Notes under the pieces: generated by a model
What the model was told of the DNA's origin: nothing
What the model saw: only the letters and a program-made list of their open reading frames with translations
Database searches by the model: none
Part shown: piece after piece, positions 26,510 through 34,733 of the stretch
How positions within the stretch are numbered: position 1 is the first letter of the stretch
Layout: each line of letters starts with the position of its first letter
Assembly (NCBI RefSeq): GCF_016862095.1
Contig: NZ_BOMH01000020.1
Span: 62,001-126,000 of the forward strand
Direction: 5' to 3'
DNA from: Actinoplanes cyaneus
Lineage (GTDB): Bacteria; Actinomycetota; Actinomycetes; Mycobacteriales; Micromonosporaceae
DNA: 64,000 bases
Made by a program: the position numbers and the translations under genes

Positions 26510-27420
26510 TGACGGTCACCCCGCTGACGACCACGCCGGAGATCACTCCGGTCCAGCTGAGCGCCGCCGCGGTGGCGAAGAAGCGACTCAGCTCGCCGTG
26601 GGCGTCCCTGGCCGCGATCGTGATCGCGATCCTCTGGACCCTCCCGACGTTCGGGCTGCTGCTGTCGTCGTTCCGGCCGGAGCTCGCCATCAAGCGAACG
26701 GGCTGGTGGACGTTCTTCACCGACCCGACGGTCACGCTCGACAACTACCGCGCGGTCTTCGACAGCGACAGCGGTGTCAACCTCGGCACCTACTTCATCA
26801 ACTCGCTGATGATCTGCATCCCCTCGGTGCTGATCCCGCTCTCGCTGGCGGCCCTGGCGGCGTACGCGTTCGCCTGGATCAACTTCCGCGGCAAGAACAT
26901 CCTGTTCGTGGCGGTCTTCGCCCTGCAGATCGTCCCGCTGCAGGTCACCCTGATCCCGCTGCTGACCATCTTCGGGAAGGTCGGGATCGCCGGCACGTTC
27001 TGGCCGCTGTGGCTGGCGCACACCACGTTCGCCCTGCCGCTGGCGATCTACCTGCTGCACAACTTCATCAAGGAGATCCCGGCCACCCTCATCGAGGCGG
27101 CCCGGATGGACGGCGCGGGCCACGTGGCGATCTTCTTCAAGGTGATGCTGCCGCTGCTCACCCCGGCCCTGGCGGCGTTCGGCATCTTCCAGTTCCTCTG
27201 GGTCTGGAACGACCTGCTCGTCTCGCTGGTCTTCGCCGGCGGCGGCGACGCGGTCGCGCCGATCACCCTCCAGCTGGCCAACCTCACCGGCACCCGAGGC
27301 ACGGCCTGGCACCTGCTGGCATCCGGCACGTTCGTCTCGATCATCGTGCCGGTGACGGTGTTCCTGCTGCTCCAGCGCTACTTCGTCCGAGGTCTCCTCG
27401 CGGGCAGCGTCAAGGGCTGA
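26506..27420 (+). CDS. aglG: Alpha-glucoside ABC permease AglG
   Basis: A 304-residue MalG-like permease with six membrane segments (about 34-54, 98-120, 130-152, 165-185, 210-235, 270-292). The EAA loop is TLIEAARMDGAGHVAIFFKVMLPLL (about 199-223). It pairs with AglF to import oligosaccharides delivered by AglE. AGGAGG lies 2-7 bp before the ATG at 26506; the second ATG at 26509 is equally possible. It is the last gene of the operon, followed by hairpin repeats at 27621-27673 and 27852-27956. Confidence 0.92.
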   Translation: MMTVTPLTTTPEITPVQLSAAAVAKKRLSSPWASLAAIVIAILWTLPTFGLLLSSFRPELAIKRTGWWTFFTDPTVTLDNYRAVFDSDSGVNLGTYFINSLMICIPSVLIPLSLAALAAYAFAWINFRGKNILFVAVFALQIVPLQVTLIPLLTIFGKVGIAGTFWPLWLAHTTFALPLAIYLLHNFIKEIPATLIEAARMDGAGHVAIFFKVMLPLLTPALAAFGIFQFLWVWNDLLVSLVFAGGGDAVAPITLQLANLTGTRGTAWHLLASGTFVSIIVPVTVFLLLQRYFVRGLLAGSVKG

Positions 27421-27620
27421 CGCCCGTCGTCACACCCCTTCCGGGGCTGCGCCGTCCGGCGTGGCCCCGGTTCGCTTTTCCCTCCCGCTCCGCCGTGCTC
27501 CCTCTGGCGATTGCCGCAGTACGACGATGGATCTGCCCGTCCGCAGGCAAGAGGCCGAGTCACCCGCGAGCAGCCCGCGATCCCCGCTCCCCTCGGCCCC
27601 CGGCGCGGCTCACTCCCGCC

Positions 27621-27673
27621 GGCTGGTGCTCATGGACGTTATTCGTCCCTCATAACGTCCATGAGCACCAGCC
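27621..27673. repeat. Long-hairpin repeat family, copy A
   Basis: Two perfect 22-bp arms (27621-27642 and 27652-27673) flank the 9-base loop TCGTCCCTC. The arm core reads CTGGTGCTCATGGACGTTAT. It shares arm design and loop with copies C, B and G. Confidence 0.9.
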
Positions 27674-27720
27674 AAGACCGCGATCGCGGCACCGCCTCGA
27701 CCCCCGCCCGCCTCGCAAAC

Positions 27721-27840
27721 GCCCAGCGCGAGCCGCAGCACAGCCCCAACCCAACGCCGCGCTCACGCACGCCCAGCGCGCGAGCCGCAGCACAGCCCCG
27801 AACCCAACGCCGTGCTCACGCACGCCGGGCGCGCGAGCCG
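27721..27840. repeat. Tandem repeat, about 50 bp, two and a third units
   Basis: Units begin GCCCAGCGCG at 27721 and 27771, and a partial unit begins at 27824. Each contains CCGCAGCACAGCCCC and ends GCTCACGCAC. The second unit is 53 bp, with small insertions. Confidence 0.8.
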
Positions 27841-27851
27841 GTCCCAACGCC

Positions 27852-27956
27852 GGCCAGTGCCGCGGCTCGCGGTCCCGGGCTGGTTCTCACGGTCGGAATG
27901 AGGCACGAATAACGACCGTGAGAACCAGCCCGGAAGCGTCAGCCGCGGCACTGGCC
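27852..27956. repeat. Long-hairpin repeat family, copy B (nested)
   Basis: The inner 21-bp arms (27875-27895 and 27913-27933) carry the CTGGTTCTCACGGTCG core, with the loop GAGGCACGA in the opposite orientation to copy C. An outer pair of perfect 16-bp arms (27852-27867 and 27941-27956, GGCCAGTGCCGCGGCT) encloses it, giving a nested palindrome of 105 bp. Confidence 0.9.
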
Positions 27957-28002
27957 CTACCCGGGGCGTGCCTCGCGTGCGGCCTGACGGCGGAGCGGAC
28001 GC

Positions 28003-29472
28003 TCAGGGGTGGGCGCGGGTGACTTCTTCGGCGACCGGGCGGCTTTCGGGAGGGTGACCCGAGGGCGGGCGCAGCGAGCGGAGGGCCACGAACAGGGCTG
28101 CCGCGATCAGGGTGACGGCCGGGACGTAGGTGAGGGCCATCGCGGTGGACAAGGTCGGGCGGTGCAACTCCCGCGCCTCCGCGGAAAGCGCCATCATCGA
28201 CGCTGCTCCGCCTGGCAGGTCTCTCGCGAGCAGGAGGTTCGCGGTCACCGCGACGGCTGCGGTGCCAACGGCCGCGGCCAGGCGCTGCAGGAGGTTCAGG
28301 AGAGTGGTGGCGCGCGGGGTGTCGGCGCCGTCCAGGTCGCGCATGACCAGGATCATGGCGGGCATCAGCGTGCCCCCGGAGCCGACGCCCACCAGCACGG
28401 TCGCGGCCAGCAGCAGCGGATACCCGGCGTCGGCCCAGGTCGCGGCGAGCAGGCCGACGGCCCCGGCAAGGCCCGTGGCGGTGCCGGCGACGACGATGCG
28501 GTGCGGCGGGACGCGGTCGGTCAGGCGGCTGGCGACCTGGGCGGTCAGGCCCACGGCGATCGCCTGCGGGAGGCTGAGAGCACCCACCACGGCGGCCGAG
28601 TCCCCGCGGACACCCTGGGCGTAGAGCGGCAGCAGCACCATGGAGCCGAAGTACGCAGCGCTGAAGCACACCATCACCGCGGTCCCGCCCCGGAACGGTC
28701 GCCGGCTCAGCAACCGGAGATCCACCAGCGGGGTCACCGGCCCGGCGGGGCGCAGCGCGCGCCTCGCGAAGAGTCCGGCCATCGTCAAGCCCGTGAGCAG
28801 GACGGTGATGCCGTGCCAAGTGTGGTCCAGCAGGGTTCCGCCGAGGACGATCAGGACGGCGCCGCCGGAGAGCAGCAGGAGCCCGGCCCAGTCGATCCGC
28901 TCGACCGGCTCCCGTGGCGCCCGAGCCGGGTCGGCGGGCAGGATGCGGGCGGAGGCGATCACGGCCACGACACCGAGCGGGATGTTGATCAGGAAGATCC
29001 AGCGCCAGGACGCCGACGCGATCAGCCAGCCGGCCAGCGGCGGCCCACAGACCGGGCCGATGATCAGAGGCAACGCGAGCAGGCTCATCAGACGGCCACG
29101 ATGCGACCTGGGCACGGCCCGCAGGCCGATCGCCTGGCCGACCGGGTTGAGCAGGCCGCCGCCGATCCCCTGGAGGGCCCGGAACACGGCCAGAGCGGCC
29201 ACGTTCCAGGCCAGCCCGGCCAGCAGCGAGCACAGCGTGAAGACCCCCAGCGCGACCAGATAGACGCGGCGGGCGCCGAAGCGGGACGCGGACCAGCCGG
29301 CCAGCGGAATGACCGCGACGATCCCGAGCAGGTACGCCGTGGTCACCCACTGGACCTCGGTGAGCGTCGCGTGCAAACCGGTGACCAGGGCCGGGACCGC
29401 GACGACGGTGACCGTCGTGTCGACCACCACCAGCAGACCGCCCAGCGCCAGGGTCAGTCCGAGGCGACGCAT
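28003..29472 (-). CDS. MFS drug-efflux transporter, DHA2 (14-TM) type
   Basis: A 489-residue proton antiporter with about 14 hydrophobic segments. The DHA2 signatures are WVTTAYLLGIVAVIPLAGW (motif D1), GARRVYLVAL (motif A), FRALQGIGGGLLNP and the antiporter motif C region PLIIGPVCGPPLAGWLI. It probably exports a hydrophobic compound; the substrate is unknown. The ATG at 29472 overlaps the last base of the FMN reductase stop (TGATG), so the two are coupled and controlled from the promoter facing the MerR gene. Confidence 0.9.
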   Translation of the reverse strand: MRRLGLTLALGGLLVVVDTTVTVVAVPALVTGLHATLTEVQWVTTAYLLGIVAVIPLAGWSASRFGARRVYLVALGVFTLCSLLAGLAWNVAALAVFRALQGIGGGLLNPVGQAIGLRAVPRSHRGRLMSLLALPLIIGPVCGPPLAGWLIASASWRWIFLINIPLGVVAVIASARILPADPARAPREPVERIDWAGLLLLSGGAVLIVLGGTLLDHTWHGITVLLTGLTMAGLFARRALRPAGPVTPLVDLRLLSRRPFRGGTAVMVCFSAAYFGSMVLLPLYAQGVRGDSAAVVGALSLPQAIAVGLTAQVASRLTDRVPPHRIVVAGTATGLAGAVGLLAATWADAGYPLLLAATVLVGVGSGGTLMPAMILVMRDLDGADTPRATTLLNLLQRLAAAVGTAAVAVTANLLLARDLPGGAASMMALSAEARELHRPTLSTAMALTYVPAVTLIAAALFVALRSLRPPSGHPPESRPVAEEVTRAHP

Positions 29473-30038
29473 CAGCGGTTGTACGGGCGGTCGTGCCGGG
29501 CCGTGCGCAGGGTCGTGGCCCACCAGCTCAGCTCGTGGACGGCCGCGTCGAACGCCTCCCCGACCGGGTCCGGCGGGGCGAAGCCGACCGCGCCGAGGTG
29601 CTCCCACGGGCGGGTCAGCCCGACCACGCGGCGGGTCGTGACGACGTGCAGTTCGGCGAAGACGCCGCGGAGGTGCTCGGCGGCGAGCAGGCCGCCCTGG
29701 ACGCCGTACGAGATGATGGTCGCGGGTTTGAACATCCACTCGCGGTAGTGCCAGTCGATCAGGCGCTTCAGACCCGCCGGGTAACTGTGGTTGTATTCCG
29801 GCGTCACGATCAGATAGGCGTCGGCGGCGTCGATGCGAGCCGCGACCGGGGACGCGGCGCTGCCACCGGGCCGCAGGCCGCCGTCGTCGGGCAGGTCGGT
29901 CTCGGCGCAGTCGATGAGCTCGACCTCGGTCTTGGCGGTGGCCGCGCGGAAGGCCGCCCATTCCGCGACGGCGCGGCTCATCCGCTGGTCCCGGACGCTT
30001 CCGGCGATCACCGCGAGGTGCAGGGGAGAATCGGTCAT
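29472..30038 (-). CDS. NADPH-dependent FMN reductase
   Basis: A 188-residue flavodoxin-like reductase. The phosphate-binding loop is AGSVRDQRMSRAVAEW (about 12-27), and the flavin-contacting TPEYNHSYPAGLKRLIDW (about 82-99) is the family signature. It reduces FMN, quinones or azo compounds with NADPH. Together with the downstream MFS pump and the divergent MerR gene, it looks like a small redox- or drug-responsive operon: detoxify by reduction, then export. Confidence 0.9.
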   Translation of the reverse strand: MTDSPLHLAVIAGSVRDQRMSRAVAEWAAFRAATAKTEVELIDCAETDLPDDGGLRPGGSAASPVAARIDAADAYLIVTPEYNHSYPAGLKRLIDWHYREWMFKPATIISYGVQGGLLAAEHLRGVFAELHVVTTRRVVGLTRPWEHLGAVGFAPPDPVGEAFDAAVHELSWWATTLRTARHDRPYNR

Positions 30039-30054
30039 GTCGCCCAGGCTCGCC

Positions 30055-30072
30055 CTTCAACATATGTTGAAG
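30055..30072. promoter_or_regulatory. MerR operator between the reductase and merR genes
   Basis: CTTCAACATATGTTGAAG is a perfect 18-bp palindrome in the 52-bp gap between the divergent starts. It resembles SoxR-type sites in length and CAA/TTG symmetry. The MerR protein encoded at 30091 is the obvious ligand. Confidence 0.8.
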
Positions 30073-30090
30073 TCAAGGCAGGATGGGGCG

Positions 30091-30462
30091 ATGAGCATCA
30101 CGGAGACACCGACGGGGTACGTGAAGACGGTGGGCGAGGTCGCCGCGGAGGCCGGGGTCGCGCCGTCCGCGGTCCGGTTCTACGAGCAGCACGGCGTGAT
30201 CCGCGCCGAGCGCACCAGCGGTGACCAGCGGCGCTTCGACGACAGCGCGGCCTGCCGGATCAAGGTCGCCAAGGTCGCGCAGCGGGTCGGGCTGACCGTG
30301 CGGGAGATCGCTGACGTCTTCGCCGGCTTCCCGCAGGAGCCGTCCTGCGAGGACTGGGGACGGGTCGCCGAGACCCTGATCGCCGAGGCCGAAGCCCGGA
30401 CCGCCGCCCTGCGGGGATACCTGGCGGAGATCAGCTCCGGCGCCAAGCTGTGTGAGATCTAA
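30091..30462 (+). CDS. MerR-family regulator (SoxR-like without the Fe-S cysteines)
   Basis: A 123-residue regulator with an N-terminal MerR winged helix (about 12-80: KTVGEVAAEAGVAPSAVRFYEQHGVI) and a dimerisation helix. The sequence is SoxR-like, but the only cysteines are Cys55, Cys86 and Cys121. The four-Cys CX2CXCX5C cluster motif of SoxR is absent, so redox sensing through 2Fe-2S is unlikely. It probably controls the divergent FMN reductase-MFS operon through the palindrome at 30055-30072. Its stop overlaps by a few bases the stop of the convergent ABC ATPase gene. Confidence 0.88.
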   Translation: MSITETPTGYVKTVGEVAAEAGVAPSAVRFYEQHGVIRAERTSGDQRRFDDSAACRIKVAKVAQRVGLTVREIADVFAGFPQEPSCEDWGRVAETLIAEAEARTAALRGYLAEISSGAKLCEI

Positions 30463-31136
30463 AGCGACTCCACCAGGCGACCGTCGCGGAGGCTGAGGAC
30501 GCGGTCGGCCCTGTCGATCAGGTTCGGGTCGTGGGTGGCGACCAGCGCCGTCATCCCGCGGGCGTCGACGACTGCCCGGAGCAGGTCCATGATGGCCCGC
30601 CCGGTGTCCGAGTCGAGCTGGCCGGTCGGCTCGTCGGCGATCAGCAGGTCCGGGTCGTTGGCGAGCGCGCGGGCCAGGGCGACGCGCTGCTGCTGGCCGC
30701 CGGAGAGCTCGCCGGGCCGCTGGTTCGCCTGGCCGCCGAGCCCGACCAGCTCCAGCAGCACGGACACCCGTTCGTCGCGCTCGCGCGGGTCGCGCCGGGC
30801 CAGACGCATCGGGATGCTGACGTTCTCGGCCGCGGACAGGATCGGGATCAGGCCGAACGACTGGAAGACGAACCCGATCGTGTCCCGGCGCAGGTCGAGC
30901 AGGTCGGACTCGGCGGCGCCGGTGACGGTGCGGCCGGCGACCGTGATGCTGCCCGAGGTGGGGCTGTCGAGGCCGCCGATCAGGTTCAGCAGGGTGGTCT
31001 TGCCGGCGCCGGAACGGCCACGGACCGCGACCAGTTCGCCCTTCTCCGCGGTGAACGAGACCCCGGACAGGGCGTGGACGACGCGCTCGCCGCTGCCGTA
31101 GTCACGGTTCAGCCCGGCAACCTCTACGACGCTCAT
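30459..31136 (-). CDS. ABC transporter ATP-binding protein (MacB/LolD type)
   Basis: A 225-residue ATPase with Walker A GRSGAGKTT (about 40-48), signature LSGGQQQRVALARAL (about 143), Walker B LLIADEPTGQLD (about 165-176) and switch His in THDPN. It is the MacB/LolD class, which powers FtsX-like mechanotransmission permeases rather than transport through the membrane. It is the fourth gene of a leftward operon with two large FtsX permeases and a second ATPase; its start overlaps the upstream stop by 4 bp. Confidence 0.92.
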   Translation of the reverse strand: MSVVEVAGLNRDYGSGERVVHALSGVSFTAEKGELVAVRGRSGAGKTTLLNLIGGLDSPTSGSITVAGRTVTGAAESDLLDLRRDTIGFVFQSFGLIPILSAAENVSIPMRLARRDPRERDERVSVLLELVGLGGQANQRPGELSGGQQQRVALARALANDPDLLIADEPTGQLDSDTGRAIMDLLRAVVDARGMTALVATHDPNLIDRADRVLSLRDGRLVESL

Positions 31137-32074
31137 GCGGACTCTCCGGGACGGACTTCGACGTGGTCGGGTTCGAGATTCAGGCGTACGCGGTCCCGCA
31201 GCTCCAGCGCCTCGACGAACGCGGCCGGAAGCTGCAGCCGTCCGGCCCGGTCGAGGACGGCGTACTCCTCGGAGACGTGGTGCTCGGTGCCGTCGGCGGC
31301 GAGACGGGCGGAACGCCGTACCTCGGAAGCGGTCTTCCCGTCGCGGATCGCGACCGCCCGGCGGACCTGGCCCGCCACCGCCTTGTCGTGGGTGACCACG
31401 ACGACGGTGACCCCGAGCTCGGCGTTGACCGTGCGCAGCGCCCCGAAGACCTCGTCGGCGGTGGCCTCGTCCAGCTCACCGGTCGGTTCGTCGGCGAAGA
31501 GCACCTCGGGGTCGTTGGCCAGCGCGACGGCGACCGCGGCGCGCTGCTGCTCGCCGCCGGACATCTCGGCCGGGCGGCGACCGGCCCGGTGGGCGACGCC
31601 GACCATCTCGAGCAGCTCGTCGGCCCGCTTCCGCTTGCGGGTGCCGGCCAGCCGCATCGGCAGCTCGACGTTCTCCCGCGCAGTCAGGTACGGCAGCAGG
31701 TTGCGCGCGGTCTGCTGCCAGACGAAGCCGACGATCCGGCGACGGTACTCCAGGCGCTTCTTCGCGGTCATGCCGAGCAGATCGAAACCGGCCACCCTGG
31801 CGATCCCGGCGGTCGGCTCGTCCAGCCCGGAGAGGATGTTGAGCATCGTCGACTTGCCGGAGCCGGACGCGCCCACGACGGCGAGCAACTCGCCGCGGTC
31901 GACCACCAGGTCCAGGCCCTGCAATGCCATGACCTCGACGCCTTCGGTGCGGAAGATCCGGACGAGGCCGTCGCAGACGATGTGCCCACTGAGCCGGTCC
32001 TGTCCACCGGCACGGGCCGCGGCCTGCTGGGCCGCCTTCCGCTCCAGATCGGCAAGATCGGTCACGACTGCCAC
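31133..32074 (-). CDS. ABC ATP-binding protein with C-terminal AbrB-like domain
   Basis: A 313-residue ATPase: Walker A GASGSGKST (about 51-59), MSGGEQQRAAVAVAL signature (about 155), Walker B VLFADEPTGELD. After the nucleotide-binding domain (about 15-240) comes an unusual tail. Residues 269-310 (VLDRAGRLQLPAAFVEAL, then RDRVRLNLEPDHVEV) read like a SpoVT/AbrB swapped-hairpin domain, which normally dimerises and binds DNA. It might dimerise the ATPase or sense a ligand; the function is unknown. It works with the two FtsX-like permeases encoded upstream. Confidence 0.88.
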   Translation of the reverse strand: MAVVTDLADLERKAAQQAAARAGGQDRLSGHIVCDGLVRIFRTEGVEVMALQGLDLVVDRGELLAVVGASGSGKSTMLNILSGLDEPTAGIARVAGFDLLGMTAKKRLEYRRRIVGFVWQQTARNLLPYLTARENVELPMRLAGTRKRKRADELLEMVGVAHRAGRRPAEMSGGEQQRAAVAVALANDPEVLFADEPTGELDEATADEVFGALRTVNAELGVTVVVVTHDKAVAGQVRRAVAIRDGKTASEVRRSARLAADGTEHHVSEEYAVLDRAGRLQLPAAFVEALELRDRVRLNLEPDHVEVRPGESA

Positions 32075-32081
32075 CTACCCA

Positions 32082-34733
32082 TCACGACTGCTCCTCTCCG
32101 AGCCGCAACACCGTGCCGAGGCGCAGGCGGCGGTTGGCGACGTTCTCCACGGCGAGCGCGGCGACCACGGCGAGCACCGCGAGCGCCAGGACCCCACCGG
32201 CGAACCACGGGTCGAGGCTGACCCCGGCGGCCACCCCCGCCGTGAACCCGCTCAGTCCCAGCGCCGGCCCGATCAGCAGCGGCAGCGCGAACCCGGCCAG
32301 GCCACCGGCGATCACCGCCACGGCGATCAGCGGAACCAGCTCGAAGACCAGCAGGCGCCGGCCCTGGCCCGGGGACAGGCCCATGGTGCGCAGGCGGGAC
32401 AGCGTACGGCCGCGGGCCGGCGCCCCGGTCAGCACGGCGAGCGCCACCGCCATCAGTGACAGCACCGCCGCCGCGACCATGCCGGTGACGAACGTGAAGC
32501 TCAGCGCCCCGTCGACACCCCGTTGCTCCAGGCTTTCCCGGTACGAGTCCCAGGTGACCACGGTCGCCGGAACGGCCAGCTGCGCATCCGTCACGGTCTT
32601 GCCGGTCGTCCGTTGCAACTGCTCACGCTGCCCGGCGTCGGCGATCGCCCGCACCTGGCCGGCGTCGAACCCGTGCCCGTCGATCAGGATCCGGTTCGGC
32701 TGGATCGGCTGGTAGTCCGGGACCGCCAGGGCCTGCTGCGGCAGCACGATGAAGTCGGTGGTGCCGGCCGGCAGCCCGGGCGTCACCTCGCTGACCTGCG
32801 CGACGGTGAAGCGGTACGTCCGTCCCATCACCTCGGCCGTCCCGGCCGTCCCGGCCGTCCCGACCTGCGCGGCGAGGTGCGGCGACACGACCGCGGGCGC
32901 CGGCCCGTCCGACCTCCGCGCGCCGGTGAGCGCCGCCGGGAGGTCCAGCCCGGCGCTCGACGCGTCCACCACCATCACCTGACCCTGCAGGATGGCGGCG
33001 GCGGTGTCGCCGTGGATCGTGGCGCCGGAGGCGAGCAGCATCGGCACCACCTTGGTGACGTGCGGCAGCGCGGCGATCCGCGGCGCGGTCTCCGGGCTGA
33101 AGTAGAAGCCCCGGACCACGGCGTCGGCCGGGACGGCCAGGTTCGCGGCCCGGTCCCGGGCGGTGCCGACGGTGCTGGTCACGGTCCCGGTGAACAGGCC
33201 GGTCGCGATCGCGACGACGAGCACGGCGAGCGGCCCGGAGTGCAGTGGGGCGCGCCCGGCGCCGCTGAGGCCGAGGAAGGCGATCGCGCCGCGGGCCCGG
33301 GCGGCCAGGTCGCCGGCCCAGCGCAGCGGGAACGGGACCCCGCGCAGCGCGACGACCGAGGCGGCCAGGGCCAGGAGCACAGGAGCCGCGACGAGGTACG
33401 GATCCACGCCCGCCCCCGCGTCCAGCCCGCGCAGCCGCACCAGGTAGATACCACCGGCCGCGAGCAGCACCAGCAAGCCCTCGGCGGTGATCCGGCGCAG
33501 CGAGGGGCGCAGCGCGACCACGTCCGAGCGGTGCCCGGAGAACGACGGCCGGCGAGCGACCAGCGCCGCGGAGATCGGGGCGGCGAGCAGCGCGATCACC
33601 GCGACGGCGGCGAGCAGCAGCGGCTCGGTGTCGTCGGCGCGACCGGGTGCCAGGGTGCCGCCGATCCAGCCGGCCGCCACGGCGATCGGGACCACGACCA
33701 GGACCTCCAGCAGCGTACGGCCGGCCACCGCGCCGACCGTACCCCCACGGGCCCGCAGCAGCGCGAACTCGGCCCGCCGCCGGTCGGTCATCAGCCGGGC
33801 CGCGAGCAGGATCAGCCCGGCCGCGGTGGCCAGGATGCCGGCCTGCACCACGGCCAGCAGCGCCCGCACGGCCCCCACCTGCCGGTCGAAGTCGGCGAGG
33901 GTGCTGTCCACGCTGCTCTGGATGCTGGTCCGGTCCGGCGGCGTGCGCCTGATCGTGGCGACCGCCCTGGTCATGCCGTCCACCTGGTCGGCGGTGATGC
34001 GGTTCTCGTCCAGCCGGTACCGCCACCGGTCGGTGAGGTCGTTCATCCGGTTCCCGGCCAGCCGCGCGCCGGCCTGATCGGTCAGCAGCACCGCCTGCTG
34101 GCGCAGACCGTCCAGCGGGCTCGGGCACTCGGCGCGGTGGGGCATCTGGTCGGACCAGATCGGGTCGTCCGGGTTCACCGGGGCGAACACGCCGACGACC
34201 CGCAACGGGGCGCTGCCGTAACGGGCGCCCATCTCGAGGCCGTCGCCGACCTCGAGCCCGAGCATCTGCGCCGCGTCCTGACCGATCACCACCTCGGTCG
34301 TCGACCGGGACGCCGCGGCCCGGCCGCCGACGATCCGGAACGCCTCGGTGGTGGCCGGCTCGTAGCGCAGCACGGCCAGGTTCGGGCAGGACTGCGTCGC
34401 GGCGCCGGCCGGGACGATCGAGTTCTGGCCGCTCTCGGCGATGTACCAGGCGCCGCCGATCAGGCCGGGCAGCGGGGCGGGCAACTGCTGCTGGATCTCC
34501 TCCAGGCGACCCGCCTCGATGGCCGCGCTGACCTCGCCGTTGACGTGGAACCCGGAGAAGGTCAGGTCGCGGTTCGTGGCGGCCAGCTTGCGGAGGTCAC
34601 CGCGCAGGCCGTCGTCGGTGCGGCCGTTCGCGAGCCGGGCCGGGCCGGTGACCAGGAACGCGGTCAGTCCCGCCAGCACCGCGAGCAGCAGGAGCTGACC
34701 AAGAAAAGCCCGGACACGACGCAGGACGGTCAT
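32082..34733 (-). CDS. FtsX-like ABC permease (second permease of operon)
   Basis: An 883-residue membrane protein with an N-terminal membrane segment (about 12-30), a large extracytoplasmic domain (about 35-270), a central block of membrane segments (about 280-520), a second external domain and a C-terminal FtsX block (about 740-865). This duplicated FtsX layout is common in actinomycete MacB-like systems that handle peptides or lipids at the outer face. The ATG at 34733 overlaps the stop of the preceding permease gene by 4 bp (ATGA), so I used it rather than an earlier in-frame start. Confidence 0.87.
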   Translation of the reverse strand: MTVLRRVRAFLGQLLLLAVLAGLTAFLVTGPARLANGRTDDGLRGDLRKLAATNRDLTFSGFHVNGEVSAAIEAGRLEEIQQQLPAPLPGLIGGAWYIAESGQNSIVPAGAATQSCPNLAVLRYEPATTEAFRIVGGRAAASRSTTEVVIGQDAAQMLGLEVGDGLEMGARYGSAPLRVVGVFAPVNPDDPIWSDQMPHRAECPSPLDGLRQQAVLLTDQAGARLAGNRMNDLTDRWRYRLDENRITADQVDGMTRAVATIRRTPPDRTSIQSSVDSTLADFDRQVGAVRALLAVVQAGILATAAGLILLAARLMTDRRRAEFALLRARGGTVGAVAGRTLLEVLVVVPIAVAAGWIGGTLAPGRADDTEPLLLAAVAVIALLAAPISAALVARRPSFSGHRSDVVALRPSLRRITAEGLLVLLAAGGIYLVRLRGLDAGAGVDPYLVAAPVLLALAASVVALRGVPFPLRWAGDLAARARGAIAFLGLSGAGRAPLHSGPLAVLVVAIATGLFTGTVTSTVGTARDRAANLAVPADAVVRGFYFSPETAPRIAALPHVTKVVPMLLASGATIHGDTAAAILQGQVMVVDASSAGLDLPAALTGARRSDGPAPAVVSPHLAAQVGTAGTAGTAEVMGRTYRFTVAQVSEVTPGLPAGTTDFIVLPQQALAVPDYQPIQPNRILIDGHGFDAGQVRAIADAGQREQLQRTTGKTVTDAQLAVPATVVTWDSYRESLEQRGVDGALSFTFVTGMVAAAVLSLMAVALAVLTGAPARGRTLSRLRTMGLSPGQGRRLLVFELVPLIAVAVIAGGLAGFALPLLIGPALGLSGFTAGVAAGVSLDPWFAGGVLALAVLAVVAALAVENVANRRLRLGTVLRLGEEQS

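Larger units (their letters stand above)
27421..28002. other. Repeat-rich intergenic region between aglG and the MFS gene
   Basis: 582 bp between convergent gene ends with no gene. It contains two members of the long-hairpin family (27621-27673 and 27852-27956), separated by a tandem repeat of about 50 bp (27721-27840). It may be a sink for repeat insertion as well as a transcription barrier. Confidence 0.75.

Noticed and set aside
28003..30063. A single 686-residue protein joining the FMN reductase region to the MFS transporter
   Set aside because: The N-terminal part of that frame is the out-of-frame shadow of the reductase gene; the MFS protein begins normally at 29472.
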